Assembly (NCBI GenBank): GCA_900556485.1 | Contig: USOX01000001.1 | Coordinates: 62,001-126,000 of the forward strand | Source: an uncultured Dysgonomonas sp. | Lineage (GTDB): Bacteria > Bacteroidota > Bacteroidia > Bacteroidales > Dysgonomonadaceae | Length of the DNA: 64,000 nucleotides | Reading direction: 5' to 3' | Part shown: positions 9,718 to 19,274 of the stretch, one piece after another | Layout of the letters: every line of letters starts with the position of its first letter | Position numbering within the stretch: position 1 is the stretch's first letter | Translations under genes and position numbers: made by a program | Notes under the pieces: model-generated | Told to the model about the DNA's origin: nothing | Databases searched by the model: none | What the model saw: only the letters and a program-made list of their open reading frames with translations

Positions 9718-11130
9718 ATGATAAGCAACTTTTTTAAAGAAAAAATAAAAGAAAACTTTGGATTTGAACCTACTTCGGAACAAAATATAGCTTTAGATAA
9801 AATTGTTGATTTTTTGTTTTTGCAGAAAGATGAATCTATTTTCTTATTGAGAGGGTATGCCGGTACAGGTAAGTCATCATTATTAGGAGCTTTGGTAAAG
9901 ACGATGACAGAGTTTAAACAGAAAACGGTCTTGCTAGCTCCTACAGGACGGGCTGCAAAAGTCTTTTCGTCTTATGCAAATCATCCTGCATTTACAATTC
10001 ATAAAAAAATATACAGGCAACAAAAGTATACAGGTGATACCGGAAGTTTTGGGCTGATGGATAATCTGTATAAAGATACGTTGTTTATTGTGGATGAGGC
10101 TTCTATGATAAGTAACGATGGCTTGGATTCTTCTTATTTCGGTACAGGACGGTTGTTGGACGATCTGATTCATTATGTATATTCGGGAGAGAACTGCCGT
10201 ATGCTGTTGATTGGGGATTCCGCCCAGTTGCCTCCTGTAGGAGAAGAGGATAGCCCAGCTTTGCAAACTCCTGTTTTGCAGGGGTATGGATTGGATGTAA
10301 AGGATGCATTATTGTCGCAGATTGTGAGACAGGCAGAGAGTTCCGGTATTTTATTCAATGCAACTAATATTAGGAATGCACTCAAAAAAGGAAAAACAGA
10401 GAAATATCCAAAGCTGAAACTGAACAAGTTTACTGATATAAAGAAGATTTCGGGAGAAGACCTGATTGATGAAATATCAACTGCCTATGATCGTGATGGT
10501 TTGGAAAATACCATGGTGATTACCCGGTCTAATAAGCGATGTAATATATATAATCAGGGGGTTCGTAATCGTATTCTTTATCGGGAAGAGGAGCTGTCTT
10601 CGGGTGATATGCTAATGATTACAAAGAACAACTATTTCTGGACAGAGAAGGTAGAGGGTATAGATTTTCTTGCGAATGGAGAAATAGTAGAAGTGCTGCG
10701 CGTGAGACGTGAGCAGGAGCTATATGGATTCAGGTTCCTCGATGTTTTGGTGAAGAGTATAGACTATGATATTGAAATTGAGATAAAAATTTTATTGGAT
10801 ACTCTTTATTCTGATGCTGCCGGCCTGACGAGAGATCGAGCACAGGAATTATTTTTAAATGTGTTGGAAGACTATGCAGACCTGAGTACCAGACAAGCAA
10901 AGATGAGACGATTGAAAACTGATCCGTTTTTCAATGCTGTTCAGGTGAAGTTTGCTTATGCTGTTACTTGCCATAAGGCACAAGGTGGAGAGTGGACAAA
11001 TGTGTTTCTGGATTTAGGTTATATCTCGGAAGAACATATGGGTATTAATTTCTATCGTTGGCTTTATACTGCTATAACTCGTGCAAGTAGTAAATTGTAT
11101 TTGGTGAATTTGCCTGATGAGTTTGTTTGA
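9718..11130 (+). CDS. RecD-like superfamily 1 DNA helicase / AAA ATPase
   Basis: The protein has 470 residues. Walker A is GYAGTGKSS (Lys52), Walker B is LFIVDEAS (Asp126, Glu127), and the C-terminus carries the UvrD_C_2 motif YAVTCHKAQGGEW followed by YRWLYTAITRA, typical of RecD/TraA-type SF1B helicases. It lacks the long N-terminal region of RecD2 and is not next to recB or recC, so it is a stand-alone helicase of the type common in Bacteroidota. The likely role is 5'-3' unwinding in DNA repair or recombination. It is transcribed divergently from the DUF3822-rsmD pair. Confidence 0.85.
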   Translation: MISNFFKEKIKENFGFEPTSEQNIALDKIVDFLFLQKDESIFLLRGYAGTGKSSLLGALVKTMTEFKQKTVLLAPTGRAAKVFSSYANHPAFTIHKKIYRQQKYTGDTGSFGLMDNLYKDTLFIVDEASMISNDGLDSSYFGTGRLLDDLIHYVYSGENCRMLLIGDSAQLPPVGEEDSPALQTPVLQGYGLDVKDALLSQIVRQAESSGILFNATNIRNALKKGKTEKYPKLKLNKFTDIKKISGEDLIDEISTAYDRDGLENTMVITRSNKRCNIYNQGVRNRILYREEELSSGDMLMITKNNYFWTEKVEGIDFLANGEIVEVLRVRREQELYGFRFLDVLVKSIDYDIEIEIKILLDTLYSDAAGLTRDRAQELFLNVLEDYADLSTRQAKMRRLKTDPFFNAVQVKFAYAVTCHKAQGGEWTNVFLDLGYISEEHMGINFYRWLYTAITRASSKLYLVNLPDEFV

Positions 11131-11567
11131 TATTGTCTTGTTTTTAATTTAACTATAGAGTCGCACAGAGTTTCACGGAGTATAATAATGTCTTTTGCTG
11201 CCGCGCGATTGTATTGTGCGGAAGCCATAGTTGAAGTAAAACAGAATTTCTACGAATATATTTCTTATAACTTTATCTATATTTCGTATAGATACAAGTG
11301 AGTAGATATACAAAAAGGTTACACTGAAAAAGTATACAAAAAGTGTCACTTTTGTCACTTTTTGAAGAATGTTTTCGAGTTAAGTATATTCTTAACTTCT
11401 TGAGTATAGTAATCTTTAGTCATAGAATAATAAATAATAATCAATTTTATAGTTTGTCAGAATTTATATGATAAATAGATTTTTTAGATGGAATTTATCT
11501 ATTAAATTTGATTAATGCCTTTCATGAAAATTCTATTTCAAGTTATATAAATTCAACGCGTTTAATC
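11131..11567 (+). other. Gene-free stretch with one copy of a 47-bp repeat
   Basis: There is no convincing coding frame in these 437 bases. A 47-bp sequence at 11318-11364 recurs at 39881-39927 and contains its own short inverted repeat. The remainder is A+T-rich and should hold the promoter of the GH43 gene, but I see no clear TTTG/TAnnTTTG pair. Confidence 0.6.
11318..11364 (+). repeat. Dispersed 47-bp intergenic repeat, copy 1
   Basis: It matches 39881-39927 at 46 of 47 positions; the only difference is C versus A after GTTACA. The inner part AAAAAGTG...CACTTTTT is an imperfect hairpin with a TCAC direct repeat. It lies upstream of the GH43 gene. Confidence 0.85.
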
Positions 11568-13412
11568 ATGAAATTTCTAAAATTAATTCTAGTACTATTC
11601 GTTTTTACTCTTCCCATTTATGGGCAGAAAAAAGCGGAAAAACCAGTGACGTTAGCTGATCCGTTTATTATGCTGCACGATAATGTTTATTATGCATATG
11701 GAACTAAAGCAAGGGATGGTATCGAGGTTTATACATCCAATGATTTAAAAACATGGACTAAAGAATCCAGATTAGCCCTGAATAAGAAAGACTCGTGGGC
11801 AGATAGATGGTTCTGGGCTCCGGAAGTGTACTATATAAAAGAGAAAAATAAATTCTTTATGTATTATTCTGTTGATGAGCATATTTGTGTTGCTACATCA
11901 GATTTTCCTTTAGGCCCTTTTGTACAGGAAAAGAAAGAACCTATGATGACAGGAGAGAAATGTATAGACAATTCTCTTTTTATAGATGATGATGGAAAGG
12001 CTTATCTTTATTTCGACCGTTTTAATGATGGGCTTAATATTTGGGTTGCGGAACTTGAAAATGATTTGCAAACAATAAAAAAATCGACACTTACTAAGTG
12101 TATAAATGTTTCTCAGGCTTGGGAAGAGGTTTGGCCCCGGGTTAATGAGGGTGCTTTTGTAACTAAACATAAGGATATATATTATCTGACTTATTCGGGG
12201 AATAATTATCAGAGCCCTTTTTATGGAGTGGGTTATGCTACAGCTACTTCGCCAATGGGACCATGGACTAAATATGAGAAGAATCCTATATTTCAGAATC
12301 CTGAAGATTTGGTAGGTGTGGGACATAGTGCTATGTTTAAAGATAAAAAAGGGCAACTGAAGATTGTGTTTCATGCCCATCATGATAAGGTGAATGTTCA
12401 TCCGCGCGCAATGTATATTGCAGATGTAAAGTTTACGAATGAAAGCCTTCCTGTAATGAAGATAGCAGGAAAGATACAAAGACCGAAGCTTAAAGTAGAG
12501 GATGTATATCGTAATCCGGTGATTGCATGGAGTATGCCTGACCCTACAGTAATTAGAGCAGAAGATGGCTACTTTTATCTTTATGCAACAGAAGATATTC
12601 GCAATACACCTATATACAAGTCGCAGGATCTTGTGGACTGGTCGTATGTTGGTACTGCTTTTACGAATGAGACTCGTCCTACATTTGAACCAAAGGGAGG
12701 ATTATGGGCTCCTGATATTGAATATATAAATGGTAAATATGTGTTGTATTATTCGATGTCGGCATGGGGAGGAGAATGGACTTGTGGTATAGGTGCGGCG
12801 GTAGCTGATAAGCCGGAAGGACCTTTTGTAGATAAAGGAAAGCTTTTTAGAAGTAATGAAATTGGCGTGCAAAATTCAATAGACCAATTTTATATTGAGG
12901 AAGATGGCAAGAAGTACTTATTTTGGGGAAGTTTCAGAGGCATTTATGCTATTGAATTAAGCGATGATGGATTGGGGCTGAAGCAAGGGGCTGAAAAACG
13001 GAAGATAGCCGGAACAGCTTTTGAAGGAACCTATATTTATAAACGTGATGGCTACTATTATTTGTTTGCCTCTATTGGTAGTTGTTGCGAGGGTGTGAAG
13101 AGCACCTATCAGTTGGTTGTGGGGCGTTCTAAATCACTTTTCGGACCATATTATGATAAGGATGGCAAGGATATGATGGATAATGGTTATACAGTTGTTA
13201 TCGGTTCTAATGACGATTTTGTAGGTAATGGGCACTGTTCGGAGATTGTACAAGATAAGAAAGGAAATGACTGGATTTTCTATCATGGTGTGGATAAGAA
13301 GAATCCTAAAGGCCGTGTTCTATTATTGGATCAGGTGAGGTGGAATAAAGATGGTTGGCCATATGTTGAGGGAGGAACTCCGTCTCTTGTGGCGAAGAAG
13401 CCTGTATTTTAA
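11568..13412 (+). CDS. Secreted tandem GH43 glycosidase
   Basis: From the ATG at 11568 the protein has 614 residues and starts with a signal peptide (LVLFVFTLPIYGQ); the frame is open 60 bases further upstream, but that extension has no signal. Two five-bladed beta-propeller GH43 units follow. The first begins at ADPFIMLHDNVYYAYGT and has the segment GVGHSAMF; the second begins at MPDPTVIRAEDGYFYLYAT, with FEGTYIYKRDGYYYLFAS holding the likely general acid Glu and a late GNGHCSEIV. GH43 enzymes cleave arabinofuranosides, xylosides or galactans; the exact substrate cannot be read here. It stands alone without SusC/D genes and ends before a strong bidirectional hairpin. The duplicated domain is unusual enough that one propeller may be only for binding. 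Confidence 0.85.
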   Translation: MKFLKLILVLFVFTLPIYGQKKAEKPVTLADPFIMLHDNVYYAYGTKARDGIEVYTSNDLKTWTKESRLALNKKDSWADRWFWAPEVYYIKEKNKFFMYYSVDEHICVATSDFPLGPFVQEKKEPMMTGEKCIDNSLFIDDDGKAYLYFDRFNDGLNIWVAELENDLQTIKKSTLTKCINVSQAWEEVWPRVNEGAFVTKHKDIYYLTYSGNNYQSPFYGVGYATATSPMGPWTKYEKNPIFQNPEDLVGVGHSAMFKDKKGQLKIVFHAHHDKVNVHPRAMYIADVKFTNESLPVMKIAGKIQRPKLKVEDVYRNPVIAWSMPDPTVIRAEDGYFYLYATEDIRNTPIYKSQDLVDWSYVGTAFTNETRPTFEPKGGLWAPDIEYINGKYVLYYSMSAWGGEWTCGIGAAVADKPEGPFVDKGKLFRSNEIGVQNSIDQFYIEEDGKKYLFWGSFRGIYAIELSDDGLGLKQGAEKRKIAGTAFEGTYIYKRDGYYYLFASIGSCCEGVKSTYQLVVGRSKSLFGPYYDKDGKDMMDNGYTVVIGSNDDFVGNGHCSEIVQDKKGNDWIFYHGVDKKNPKGRVLLLDQVRWNKDGWPYVEGGTPSLVAKKPVF

Positions 13413-13439
13413 AGGTTTAGATATTTGTTATAATATAAT

Positions 13440-13464
13440 AAAGCCCGACAAATTGCCGGGCTTT
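13440..13464. terminator. Bidirectional terminator between GH43 and rny
   Basis: AAAGCCCG and CGGGCTTT arms with a short loop, flanked by A and T runs, between two convergent genes. Confidence 0.8.
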
Positions 13465-13490
13465 ATTTATTGTATGTAGTTGTTTATTAA

Positions 13491-15020
13491 TTACTTAGCA
13501 TAGCTTACGGCACGTGTCTCCCTGATTACAGTGATTTTTACCTGTCCCGGATAAGTCATTTCGTCCTGAATTTTCTTAGCTATATCAGCAGACAGCTTTT
13601 CTGTCTCTACATCGTCGATTTTATCAGCACCTACGATAACGCGAAGCTCGCGTCCTGCCTGAATAGCGTATGTTTTAAGTACGCCAGGGTAGGAGAGGGC
13701 TAGTTGCTCAAGATCGTTCAGACGTTTGATATATGCTTCTACGATTTCGCGGCGAGCTCCCGGACGGGCACCTGAAATAGCATCACAAACCTGTACGATA
13801 GGAGCAAGCAAGCTGGTCATTTCCACTTCATCGTGGTGAGCACCGATTGCATTGCAGATGTCCGGCTTTTCTTTGTACTTTTCAGCCAGCTTCATACCAA
13901 GAAGTGCGTGAGGCAATTCCGGTTCATCATCAGGCACTTTACCAATATCGTGGAGTAATCCGGCTCTTTTGGCTTTCTTTACGTTAAGTCCTAACTCAGC
14001 AGCCATGATAGCACAAAGGTTTGCTGTTTCGCGGGCATGCTGTAATAGATTCTGACCATAAGAAGAACGGTACTTCATTTTACCAACAAGGCGAATCAAC
14101 TCAGGGTGTAGACCATGGATACCTAAGTCTATAGTTGTACGTTTACCAGTTTCTATGATCTCTTCTTCGATTTGCTTCTTCACCTTAGCTACTACCTCTT
14201 CTATTCGGGCAGGGTGTATACGTCCATCGGCTACCAGTTGGTGAAGGGCTAGACGAGCTATTTCGCGTCTTACAGGGTCAAATCCGGAAAGTACAATTGC
14301 TTCTGGGGTATCGTCTACTACTATCTCTATCCCTGTAGCAGCTTCTAAAGCCCTGATATTACGTCCTTCGCGTCCGATAATACGTCCTTTGATTTCGTCA
14401 GACTCTATGTGGAATACTGTGATTGCATTTTCGATGGCTGTTTCTGTGGCAACACGCTGTATAGATTGGATAACAATCTTTTTGGCTTCTTTGTTAGCGG
14501 TCATTTTAGCCTCTTCCATGATCTCATTTATATAAGATTGGGCATGGCTTTGTGCTTCATCCTTTAATGCTTCTACAAGCTTTTCTTTTACTTCATCAGC
14601 AGATAGTCCGGATAATGCTTCAAGTCTCTCAATTTCTTGTCTATGAAGCTTATCGAGATCTTGCTTTTTCTTTTCAACTACTTCGAGCTGGTTATCCAGA
14701 TTGGCTTTAATAGTATCAGCTTCGTTTTTCTTGCGTTGAAGCTCTTCCTGTTTCTGGTTTAAGCTTAACTCGCGTTGCTTTATCTTATTTTCGGCTACCT
14801 GAATTTTTGAGTTACGGCTATTAGCCTGTTTCTCGAATTCAGATTTCATTTGCAAGGCTTGTTCCTTGACTTCCAGTAATTTATTTTTCTTGATTACTTC
14901 AGCCTCCAGTTCCGCTTCTTTGATCTGGCGCTTAAACTTCGAATTCCCTATGAAATTCAAAGCCAGCCATGTCAATATAGCTCCTACAACAAAGGCTATT
15001 ACAATAAATAATATATCCAT
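13491..15020 (-). CDS. rny: Ribonuclease Y
   Basis: The 509-residue protein has one N-terminal membrane helix ([20 protein letters not shown]), a long coiled coil (about residues 30-190), a KH domain with [15 protein letters not shown], and an HD domain with LLHDIGKV. This order is diagnostic of RNase Y, a membrane-anchored endoribonuclease that initiates mRNA decay. It lies downstream of zapA and a coiled-coil gene on the same strand, an arrangement conserved in Bacteroidales. The 119 bases between it and zapA contain no gene I can recognise. Confidence 0.96.
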   Translation of the reverse strand: MDILFIVIAFVVGAILTWLALNFIGNSKFKRQIKEAELEAEVIKKNKLLEVKEQALQMKSEFEKQANSRNSKIQVAENKIKQRELSLNQKQEELQRKKNEADTIKANLDNQLEVVEKKKQDLDKLHRQEIERLEALSGLSADEVKEKLVEALKDEAQSHAQSYINEIMEEAKMTANKEAKKIVIQSIQRVATETAIENAITVFHIESDEIKGRIIGREGRNIRALEAATGIEIVVDDTPEAIVLSGFDPVRREIARLALHQLVADGRIHPARIEEVVAKVKKQIEEEIIETGKRTTIDLGIHGLHPELIRLVGKMKYRSSYGQNLLQHARETANLCAIMAAELGLNVKKAKRAGLLHDIGKVPDDEPELPHALLGMKLAEKYKEKPDICNAIGAHHDEVEMTSLLAPIVQVCDAISGARPGARREIVEAYIKRLNDLEQLALSYPGVLKTYAIQAGRELRVIVGADKIDDVETEKLSADIAKKIQDEMTYPGQVKITVIRETRAVSYAK

Positions 15021-15139
15021 ACTTTATTTTTCTTGTTTAATAACGTTTATAATAATATATAAAAAAACACCAATTAATAAGAAGGAAACATAAGTTTCAA
15101 TCCTATAATCAGTGCTTTAGATATTCTGATGCTATAATT

Positions 15140-15445
15140 TTATTTTACTCGCTCTTTCAAAAAGATGTCCAACTCTTGTGTTAATCCTTTTATTCTAGCT
15201 TCAAATGAATCTGCGCGTAATTGATGTTCTACTTTTTCAGCTACAGCTTGTAAAGCGGTCATTGCCATGTAGTTCACATCTTGTAATGAATGTGGTGATT
15301 CACCTGCAAAATAATTTTTATATTGTCCTAATTTATAATCTATTTCATATGCAGCTTTCCGGTAAATCTCTTCATCTTCCCGTTTGATTCGGAGAGGATA
15401 CCTCATGTCAGCTATCCGTAGATTAATTATTAAATGTTCGTCCAT
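15140..15445 (-). CDS. zapA: Cell division protein ZapA
   Basis: The protein has 101 residues, the usual ZapA length. The N-terminus (INLRIADMRYPLRIKREDEE) matches the ZapA beta-strand domain and the second half is a predicted coiled coil (ALQAVAEKVEHQLRADSFEA). ZapA bundles FtsZ protofilaments at the division septum. It follows a 98-residue coiled-coil gene after 24 bases and precedes rny. Identification rests on this pattern and context. Confidence 0.85.
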   Translation of the reverse strand: MDEHLIINLRIADMRYPLRIKREDEEIYRKAAYEIDYKLGQYKNYFAGESPHSLQDVNYMAMTALQAVAEKVEHQLRADSFEARIKGLTQELDIFLKERVK

Positions 15446-15469
15446 TACTTTGATCTTTTAATTACTTAA

Positions 15470-15766
15470 TTAAGTTTTTAGCATGGCGATACATTTATCT
15501 ACCTCTCGCACTAATTTTGATAATCTTCTTTTTGCCTCTTGCATTTCGTTTTCGTTACCGGAAGAGAAGGATTTGGCAAATTTCAGATTCTCGTATTTTG
15601 TTTTTAGTTGTTCAGACTCAGCATGTAAAACTTCTATTGCTGAATCTTTTTCTGCTAATTGCTGTTTTAACTGAGCATTTTCATCTTCCAGTGTATTATA
15701 TAAATACATCAATTGCCTCATCCTAGTTTCGAGTTCGGCCAGAAGTTTTTTGTCTTTCTCAGTCAT
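15470..15766 (-). CDS. Small coiled-coil protein upstream of zapA
   Basis: This 98-residue protein is almost entirely heptad-patterned (LYNTLEDENAQLKQQLAEKD), with no signal or membrane segment. Gene order with zapA is typical of Bacteroidales, and a ZapB-like structural role in division is plausible from size and context only. No family hallmark residues let me assign it firmly. Confidence 0.7.
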   Translation of the reverse strand: MTEKDKKLLAELETRMRQLMYLYNTLEDENAQLKQQLAEKDSAIEVLHAESEQLKTKYENLKFAKSFSSGNENEMQEAKRRLSKLVREVDKCIAMLKT

Positions 15767-15869
15767 AAAACAGCTAAAATGCTACACAAAAATAAAAAAT
15801 CCTAGCCAATTAGCAAAATTATTGTAGAGCATAATTGAACCTTGTATTTTTTATACAGCTTTTAAGCAA

Positions 15870-15904
15870 AAAGAGGTACTTGTGTTTATACAAGCACCTC
15901 TTTT
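15870..15904 (-). terminator. Terminator of the winged-helix gene
   Basis: Near-perfect stem AAGAGGT(A)CTTGT / ACAAG(C)ACCTCTT with a T-run on the minus-strand side, directly downstream of the 65-residue winged-helix gene. Confidence 0.7.
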
Positions 15905-15925
15905 TTATACTTTCTGTAAATTTAA

Positions 15926-16123
15926 TTACAACAATACTACCTGAAGGTCATCTTTTAATTCGTTGAATGCAACCTTGCCTTCTCTTGCAAGCCAACCAAG
16001 GGCTGCATACATGTCTTTTTCAGTTAGTTTACATGCTTTCTTGATCTCTTTGAGGGATTTGTTTCCTTCAGCGTCAAGATAGCTCCAAATAATACCTGCG
16101 TTTGTTCCAATTTTTTCTTTCAT
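15926..16123 (-). CDS. Winged-helix protein, DUF2582 type
   Basis: The 65-residue protein MKEKIGTNAGIIWSYLDAEG has a compact winged-helix pattern (LKEIKKACKLTEKDMYAALG then WLAREGKV). It matches the small DUF2582 winged-helix proteins common in Bacteroidota. It probably binds DNA, but no target is known. It is monocistronic, with a hairpin immediately downstream and a 200-base divergent region shared with the sigma factor gene. Confidence 0.8.
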   Translation of the reverse strand: MKEKIGTNAGIIWSYLDAEGNKSLKEIKKACKLTEKDMYAALGWLAREGKVAFNELKDDLQVVLL

Positions 16124-16275
16124 AATGATGGGTGCTGGTTAAAAAATTAAACATTGTTATTATTTCATTGCAAAAATACATAAAATCAACAAGTAAGGCA
16201 ATTTTTTATTAACTTTTTAATGAAAATAACAGATTTGTGATACATATTGTGTTAACGTTAGAGAACGTCATTTTG

Positions 16276-16306
16276 TTTGGTATTTAATCAAATTCTTGTA
16301 GATTTG
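16276..16306 (+). promoter_or_regulatory. Bacteroidota-type promoter of the sigma factor gene
   Basis: TTTG at 16276-16279, a 19-base spacer and TAGATTTG at 16299-16306 fit the consensus TTTG-N19-21-TAnnTTTG. Transcription would start near 16312, leaving a very short leader before the coding start. Confidence 0.6.
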
Positions 16307-16323
16307 TGTAAAAATGAATTCTA

Positions 16324-16899
16324 TTGCGATTTTTTACTTCAAATAAGAAAAAGGAATACTCCGACGAGGAACTCTTATCCCGTTTCAGAGATACTGGTGA
16401 AGCTGAATATTTTCAACAGCTTTACGAACGGTATATTCCCCTTGTCTATGGTTTATGCCTGAAATATCTGCAAAGTCCGGAGCAGTCGCAGGATGCTGTT
16501 GTAGATATATATGAGAATTTATCGCAAAAGATTCAAGGCTATGAAATTAAGATATTTAAGAATTGGCTATATAGTGTAGTCAAGAATCATTGTTTTCATA
16601 TATTGAAAGAGAATCAAAAAGAAATTATTGTTAATTTCGATTCACAACTTATGGAATCAGACTCAACTTTTGATCTATTAAGTGACAATAATGATGAAGA
16701 AAAAGAAAATGTGCTGAATCAATGTCTGGAAAAATTACCAGAACCGCAGCGCATATCAATCGAAAAGTTCTTTTATGAGAACAAATCGTATGTGGAAATC
16801 GAAGATGAAACAGGTTTTCATCTGAAGAGTGTAAAGAGTTATATACAAAACGGAAAACGGAACTTGAAAATTTGTATTGAAAAGAATCTGAAATCATGA
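16324..16899 (+). CDS. ECF-type RNA polymerase sigma factor
   Basis: The protein has 191 residues with a sigma-70 region 2 (LYERYIPLVYGLCLKYLQSP, then AVVDIYENL) and a region 4 helix-turn-helix (SYVEIEDETGFHLKSVKSYI). The start is unusual: an in-frame TGA at 16315-16317 precludes an upstream ATG, so TTG at 16324 is the likely start. Its stop overlaps the start of a membrane protein gene (ATGA, 16896-16899), the usual sigma/anti-sigma layout. The regulon is unknown; possible autoregulation cannot be judged because the promoter seen looks housekeeping-like. Confidence 0.87.
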   Translation: MRFFTSNKKKEYSDEELLSRFRDTGEAEYFQQLYERYIPLVYGLCLKYLQSPEQSQDAVVDIYENLSQKIQGYEIKIFKNWLYSVVKNHCFHILKENQKEIIVNFDSQLMESDSTFDLLSDNNDEEKENVLNQCLEKLPEPQRISIEKFFYENKSYVEIEDETGFHLKSVKSYIQNGKRNLKICIEKNLKS

Positions 16900-17720
16900 A
16901 ATTTTTAGATTACATAAAAGGACAAAGAAGAGGGCGAGATGCTCATCGGATAGAAAAAGATTCGATGGCAGATCCGTTTTTGTATGAGGCCATTGATGGT
17001 TTCGACAGTATTGATGACGATCATATAAAACGGATAGATGAAATTAGGGAACGTTTATCTATAAGGACAAACACAACAAAGAAACGACGTCCTTTATTAC
17101 AAGCTGTGGCTGCCGCAGCTGTATTGGTATTGGCTTTGGGTGGGTATTTGATGATAGAATGGCAAAAGGCTGATTTATATGCTCGCGATAACACACCTGT
17201 GATTATAGATGTATATATACCCGAATCTTTCTATGTAGAGAATATTGCGGTGATTGCTCAACATAATACTGAACAGGTTAAGGCAAGTAATGTAAATATT
17301 ACAAAATTCAGTATTAAGGAACATGCGAATCCTTCGGTGAGTGAAGATGAAATAGCTTCTCTCTCGGATGGAATGACAGAGGATGAAAGAATCATGATGG
17401 ATATATATCTTCCGGAAGATTTAAAGGAATCTAATATATCGGGAGAAGTTAAGCCTGATAAGCCTGAGCCATTAGGAGGATATGAGAAATATAATGAATA
17501 CTTGAAACGCTCATTACGTCGTCCTACAGACGATGCATGTAAAGACCGAAAAGGTAAGGTTGCTGTTGAATTCTCTGTAAATAGCGAAGGACAGCCATAT
17601 TTATTCGAAGTGAAATACAGTCTTTGTGGAACCTCTGATCAAGAAGCTATACGCTTAATCCAGTCCGGACCTAAATGGACCCAGGGAACAGAACGTGTGA
17701 TGGTGAGAATTGAATTCTAG
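16896..17720 (+). CDS. Single-pass membrane protein with TonB-like C-terminal domain, partner of the sigma factor
   Basis: This 274-residue protein has a cytoplasmic N-terminus of about 65 residues, one membrane helix (LLQAVAAAAVLVLALGGYLM) and a periplasmic part. The last 90 residues (GKVAVEFSVNSEGQPYLFEV, then QEAIRLIQSGPKW) resemble the TonB_C fold. Translational coupling to the sigma factor gene suggests it controls that sigma factor, as anti-sigma proteins do, but it lacks a recognisable zinc-binding anti-sigma domain. It could alternatively be a TonB-like energy transducer. It ends one base before the convergent trmD gene. Confidence 0.65.
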   Translation: MKFLDYIKGQRRGRDAHRIEKDSMADPFLYEAIDGFDSIDDDHIKRIDEIRERLSIRTNTTKKRRPLLQAVAAAAVLVLALGGYLMIEWQKADLYARDNTPVIIDVYIPESFYVENIAVIAQHNTEQVKASNVNITKFSIKEHANPSVSEDEIASLSDGMTEDERIMMDIYLPEDLKESNISGEVKPDKPEPLGGYEKYNEYLKRSLRRPTDDACKDRKGKVAVEFSVNSEGQPYLFEVKYSLCGTSDQEAIRLIQSGPKWTQGTERVMVRIEF

Positions 17721-17721
17721 A

Positions 17722-18405
17722 CTAGTCTTTATTTTCTAACAAATCGGGACGTAAACGCTCTGTACGTTCCATGGCTTGTTGCAGCTTCCAATCATCTATT
17801 TTAGCCTGATGGCCGGATAAAAGTATATCCGGTACTTTCCATCCCTTATACTCTGCCGGACGTGTATATACAGGTGGAGCAAGTAAATTGTCTTGAAAAG
17901 AGTCGGAAAGGGCCGACTGTTCATCTCCTATAGCTCCCGGTATTAAACGAACAATAGCATCGGTCATAACAGCTGCAGCTAATTCACCGCCGGTGAGAAC
18001 ATAGTCGCCGATGGATATTTCACGTGTAATCAAATGTTCCCGGATACGGTAGTCTATTCCTTTGTAATGTCCACATAGGATAATTATATTTTCATATGAA
18101 GACATCTGATTTGCTATCTTTTGATTGAACAATTCACCATCGGGCGAGGTGTATATTATTTCATCGTATTCCCGTTGCTGTTTTAAAGCAGATATAGCGT
18201 TGTCAATAGGCTCTATTTGCATCACCATTCCGGCTTCACCACCAAAAGGATAATCATCTATTTTACGGTGTTTATTTGTTGAATATTCTCTCAGATTGTG
18301 AATTACTATTTCAGCCAGATTTTTATCCTGAGCTCTTTTTAATATAGAGCAATCTATCAATCCGGTAAATATTTCGGGTAAAACACTGATAATATCTATG
18401 CGCAT
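17722..18405 (-). CDS. trmD: tRNA (guanine(37)-N1)-methyltransferase TrmD
   Basis: The 227-residue protein starts [13 protein letters not shown] and carries the trefoil-knot motifs [11 protein letters not shown] and [12 protein letters not shown] plus the catalytic-region [13 protein letters not shown]. It makes m1G37 in tRNAs reading CNN and GGG-type codons, preventing +1 frameshifting. It is not in the usual rpsP-rimM-trmD-rplS operon, as is common in Bacteroidota. The gene is preceded by a hairpin at 18446-18479. Confidence 0.96.
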   Translation of the reverse strand: MRIDIISVLPEIFTGLIDCSILKRAQDKNLAEIVIHNLREYSTNKHRKIDDYPFGGEAGMVMQIEPIDNAISALKQQREYDEIIYTSPDGELFNQKIANQMSSYENIIILCGHYKGIDYRIREHLITREISIGDYVLTGGELAAAVMTDAIVRLIPGAIGDEQSALSDSFQDNLLAPPVYTRPAEYKGWKVPDILLSGHQAKIDDWKLQQAMERTERLRPDLLENKD

Positions 18406-18445
18406 AACTGTTTTTTATATAAGGCACAAAGGTAAATAAAAAAAG

Positions 18446-18479
18446 AAGAGTATATCGTCTGATCAGGCGATATACTCTT
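18446..18479. terminator. Terminator hairpin downstream of the SDR gene
   Basis: Arms AAGAGTATATCG and CGATATACTCTT close on a TCTGATCAGG loop. It lies between the SDR gene and trmD on the minus strand and should end SDR transcription. Confidence 0.7.
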
Positions 18480-18501
18480 AGCTTTATTAATCTATCTTTA
18501 T

Positions 18502-19266
18502 CTACTTTTCTTCTTTGTGGAACATATTGCCCGAAGCTTGTGCTGTAGGCATAATAAGTAAATCCTGAATGTCTACATGTGGTGGCTGCGAAACAGCATA
18601 GCAAACTGCTTCAGCTATATCCTCTGCAACTAACGATTCGTATCCGGTATATACTTGATCGGCTCTATCTTTATTCCCTTTGAACCTGACAAGCGAAAAT
18701 TCAGTATCTACTGCACCTGGGCAGACTTGTGTAACTCTGATTCCGTAAGGAAGTAAATCCATACGCATGCCCTGACTAAGGGCATTCACCGCATACTTAG
18801 TTGCACAATATACGGCTCCATTCGGATAAACTCCTTTTCCTGCAATTGAACCGATATTAATTATATGTCCCGATTTCCGAGCAACCATAGATGGGCTTAC
18901 CACACGGGTTACATAGAGCAATCCCTTGATGTTTGTATCGATCATTCTCTCCCAGTCATCCACTACTCCTTGATGGATAGGATCTAATCCTACAGCTAAT
19001 CCTGCATTATTAACAAGGATATCTATGTTTTTCCATTCTTCCGGGAGTTCAGCAATTGCTTTTTCGACCTCTGAGTATGTTCTTACATCAAAGGATAAAG
19101 AAAGTACCTTTGCTTCGTATTTTATTTCAATTTCCTTTTCAAGTTCTTCCAATCGCTCTTTGCGCCTTCCTGTGATTATTACATCATAATTCTCTTTTGC
19201 AAGGCGTAGGGCAATAGCTTTACCTAATCCGGCAGTTGCACCTGTTATTAATGCTATTTTTCTCAT
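18502..19266 (-). CDS. Short-chain dehydrogenase/reductase, YdfG-like
   Basis: The 254-residue classical SDR has the NAD(P)-binding motif TGATAGLGKAIA, NNAG in VNNAGLAVG, and the catalytic YxxxK in AVYCATKYAVN with an upstream Ser (NIGSIAGKG). TGRRKERL after the second strand suggests NADP preference. The pattern PYGIRVTQVCPGAVDTEFSLVRF is like YdfG-type 3-hydroxyacid/serine dehydrogenases. The substrate is not certain. It follows the DUF4468/flavin reductase-like gene after 8 bases and is probably co-transcribed with it. Confidence 0.85.
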   Translation of the reverse strand: MRKIALITGATAGLGKAIALRLAKENYDVIITGRRKERLEELEKEIEIKYEAKVLSLSFDVRTYSEVEKAIAELPEEWKNIDILVNNAGLAVGLDPIHQGVVDDWERMIDTNIKGLLYVTRVVSPSMVARKSGHIINIGSIAGKGVYPNGAVYCATKYAVNALSQGMRMDLLPYGIRVTQVCPGAVDTEFSLVRFKGNKDRADQVYTGYESLVAEDIAEAVCYAVSQPPHVDIQDLLIMPTAQASGNMFHKEEK

Positions 19267-19274
19267 AGTGTATT

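Noticed and set aside
11910..12479. 189-codon ORF antisense to the GH43 gene
   Set aside because: It is the shadow of a well-supported gene; the peptide is rich in Ile/Tyr/Leu without domain pattern.
15021..15139. Possible 6S RNA between zapA and rny
   Set aside because: 6S RNA lies near zapA in other phyla, but only 119 bases are available and I see no long hairpin typical of 6S.
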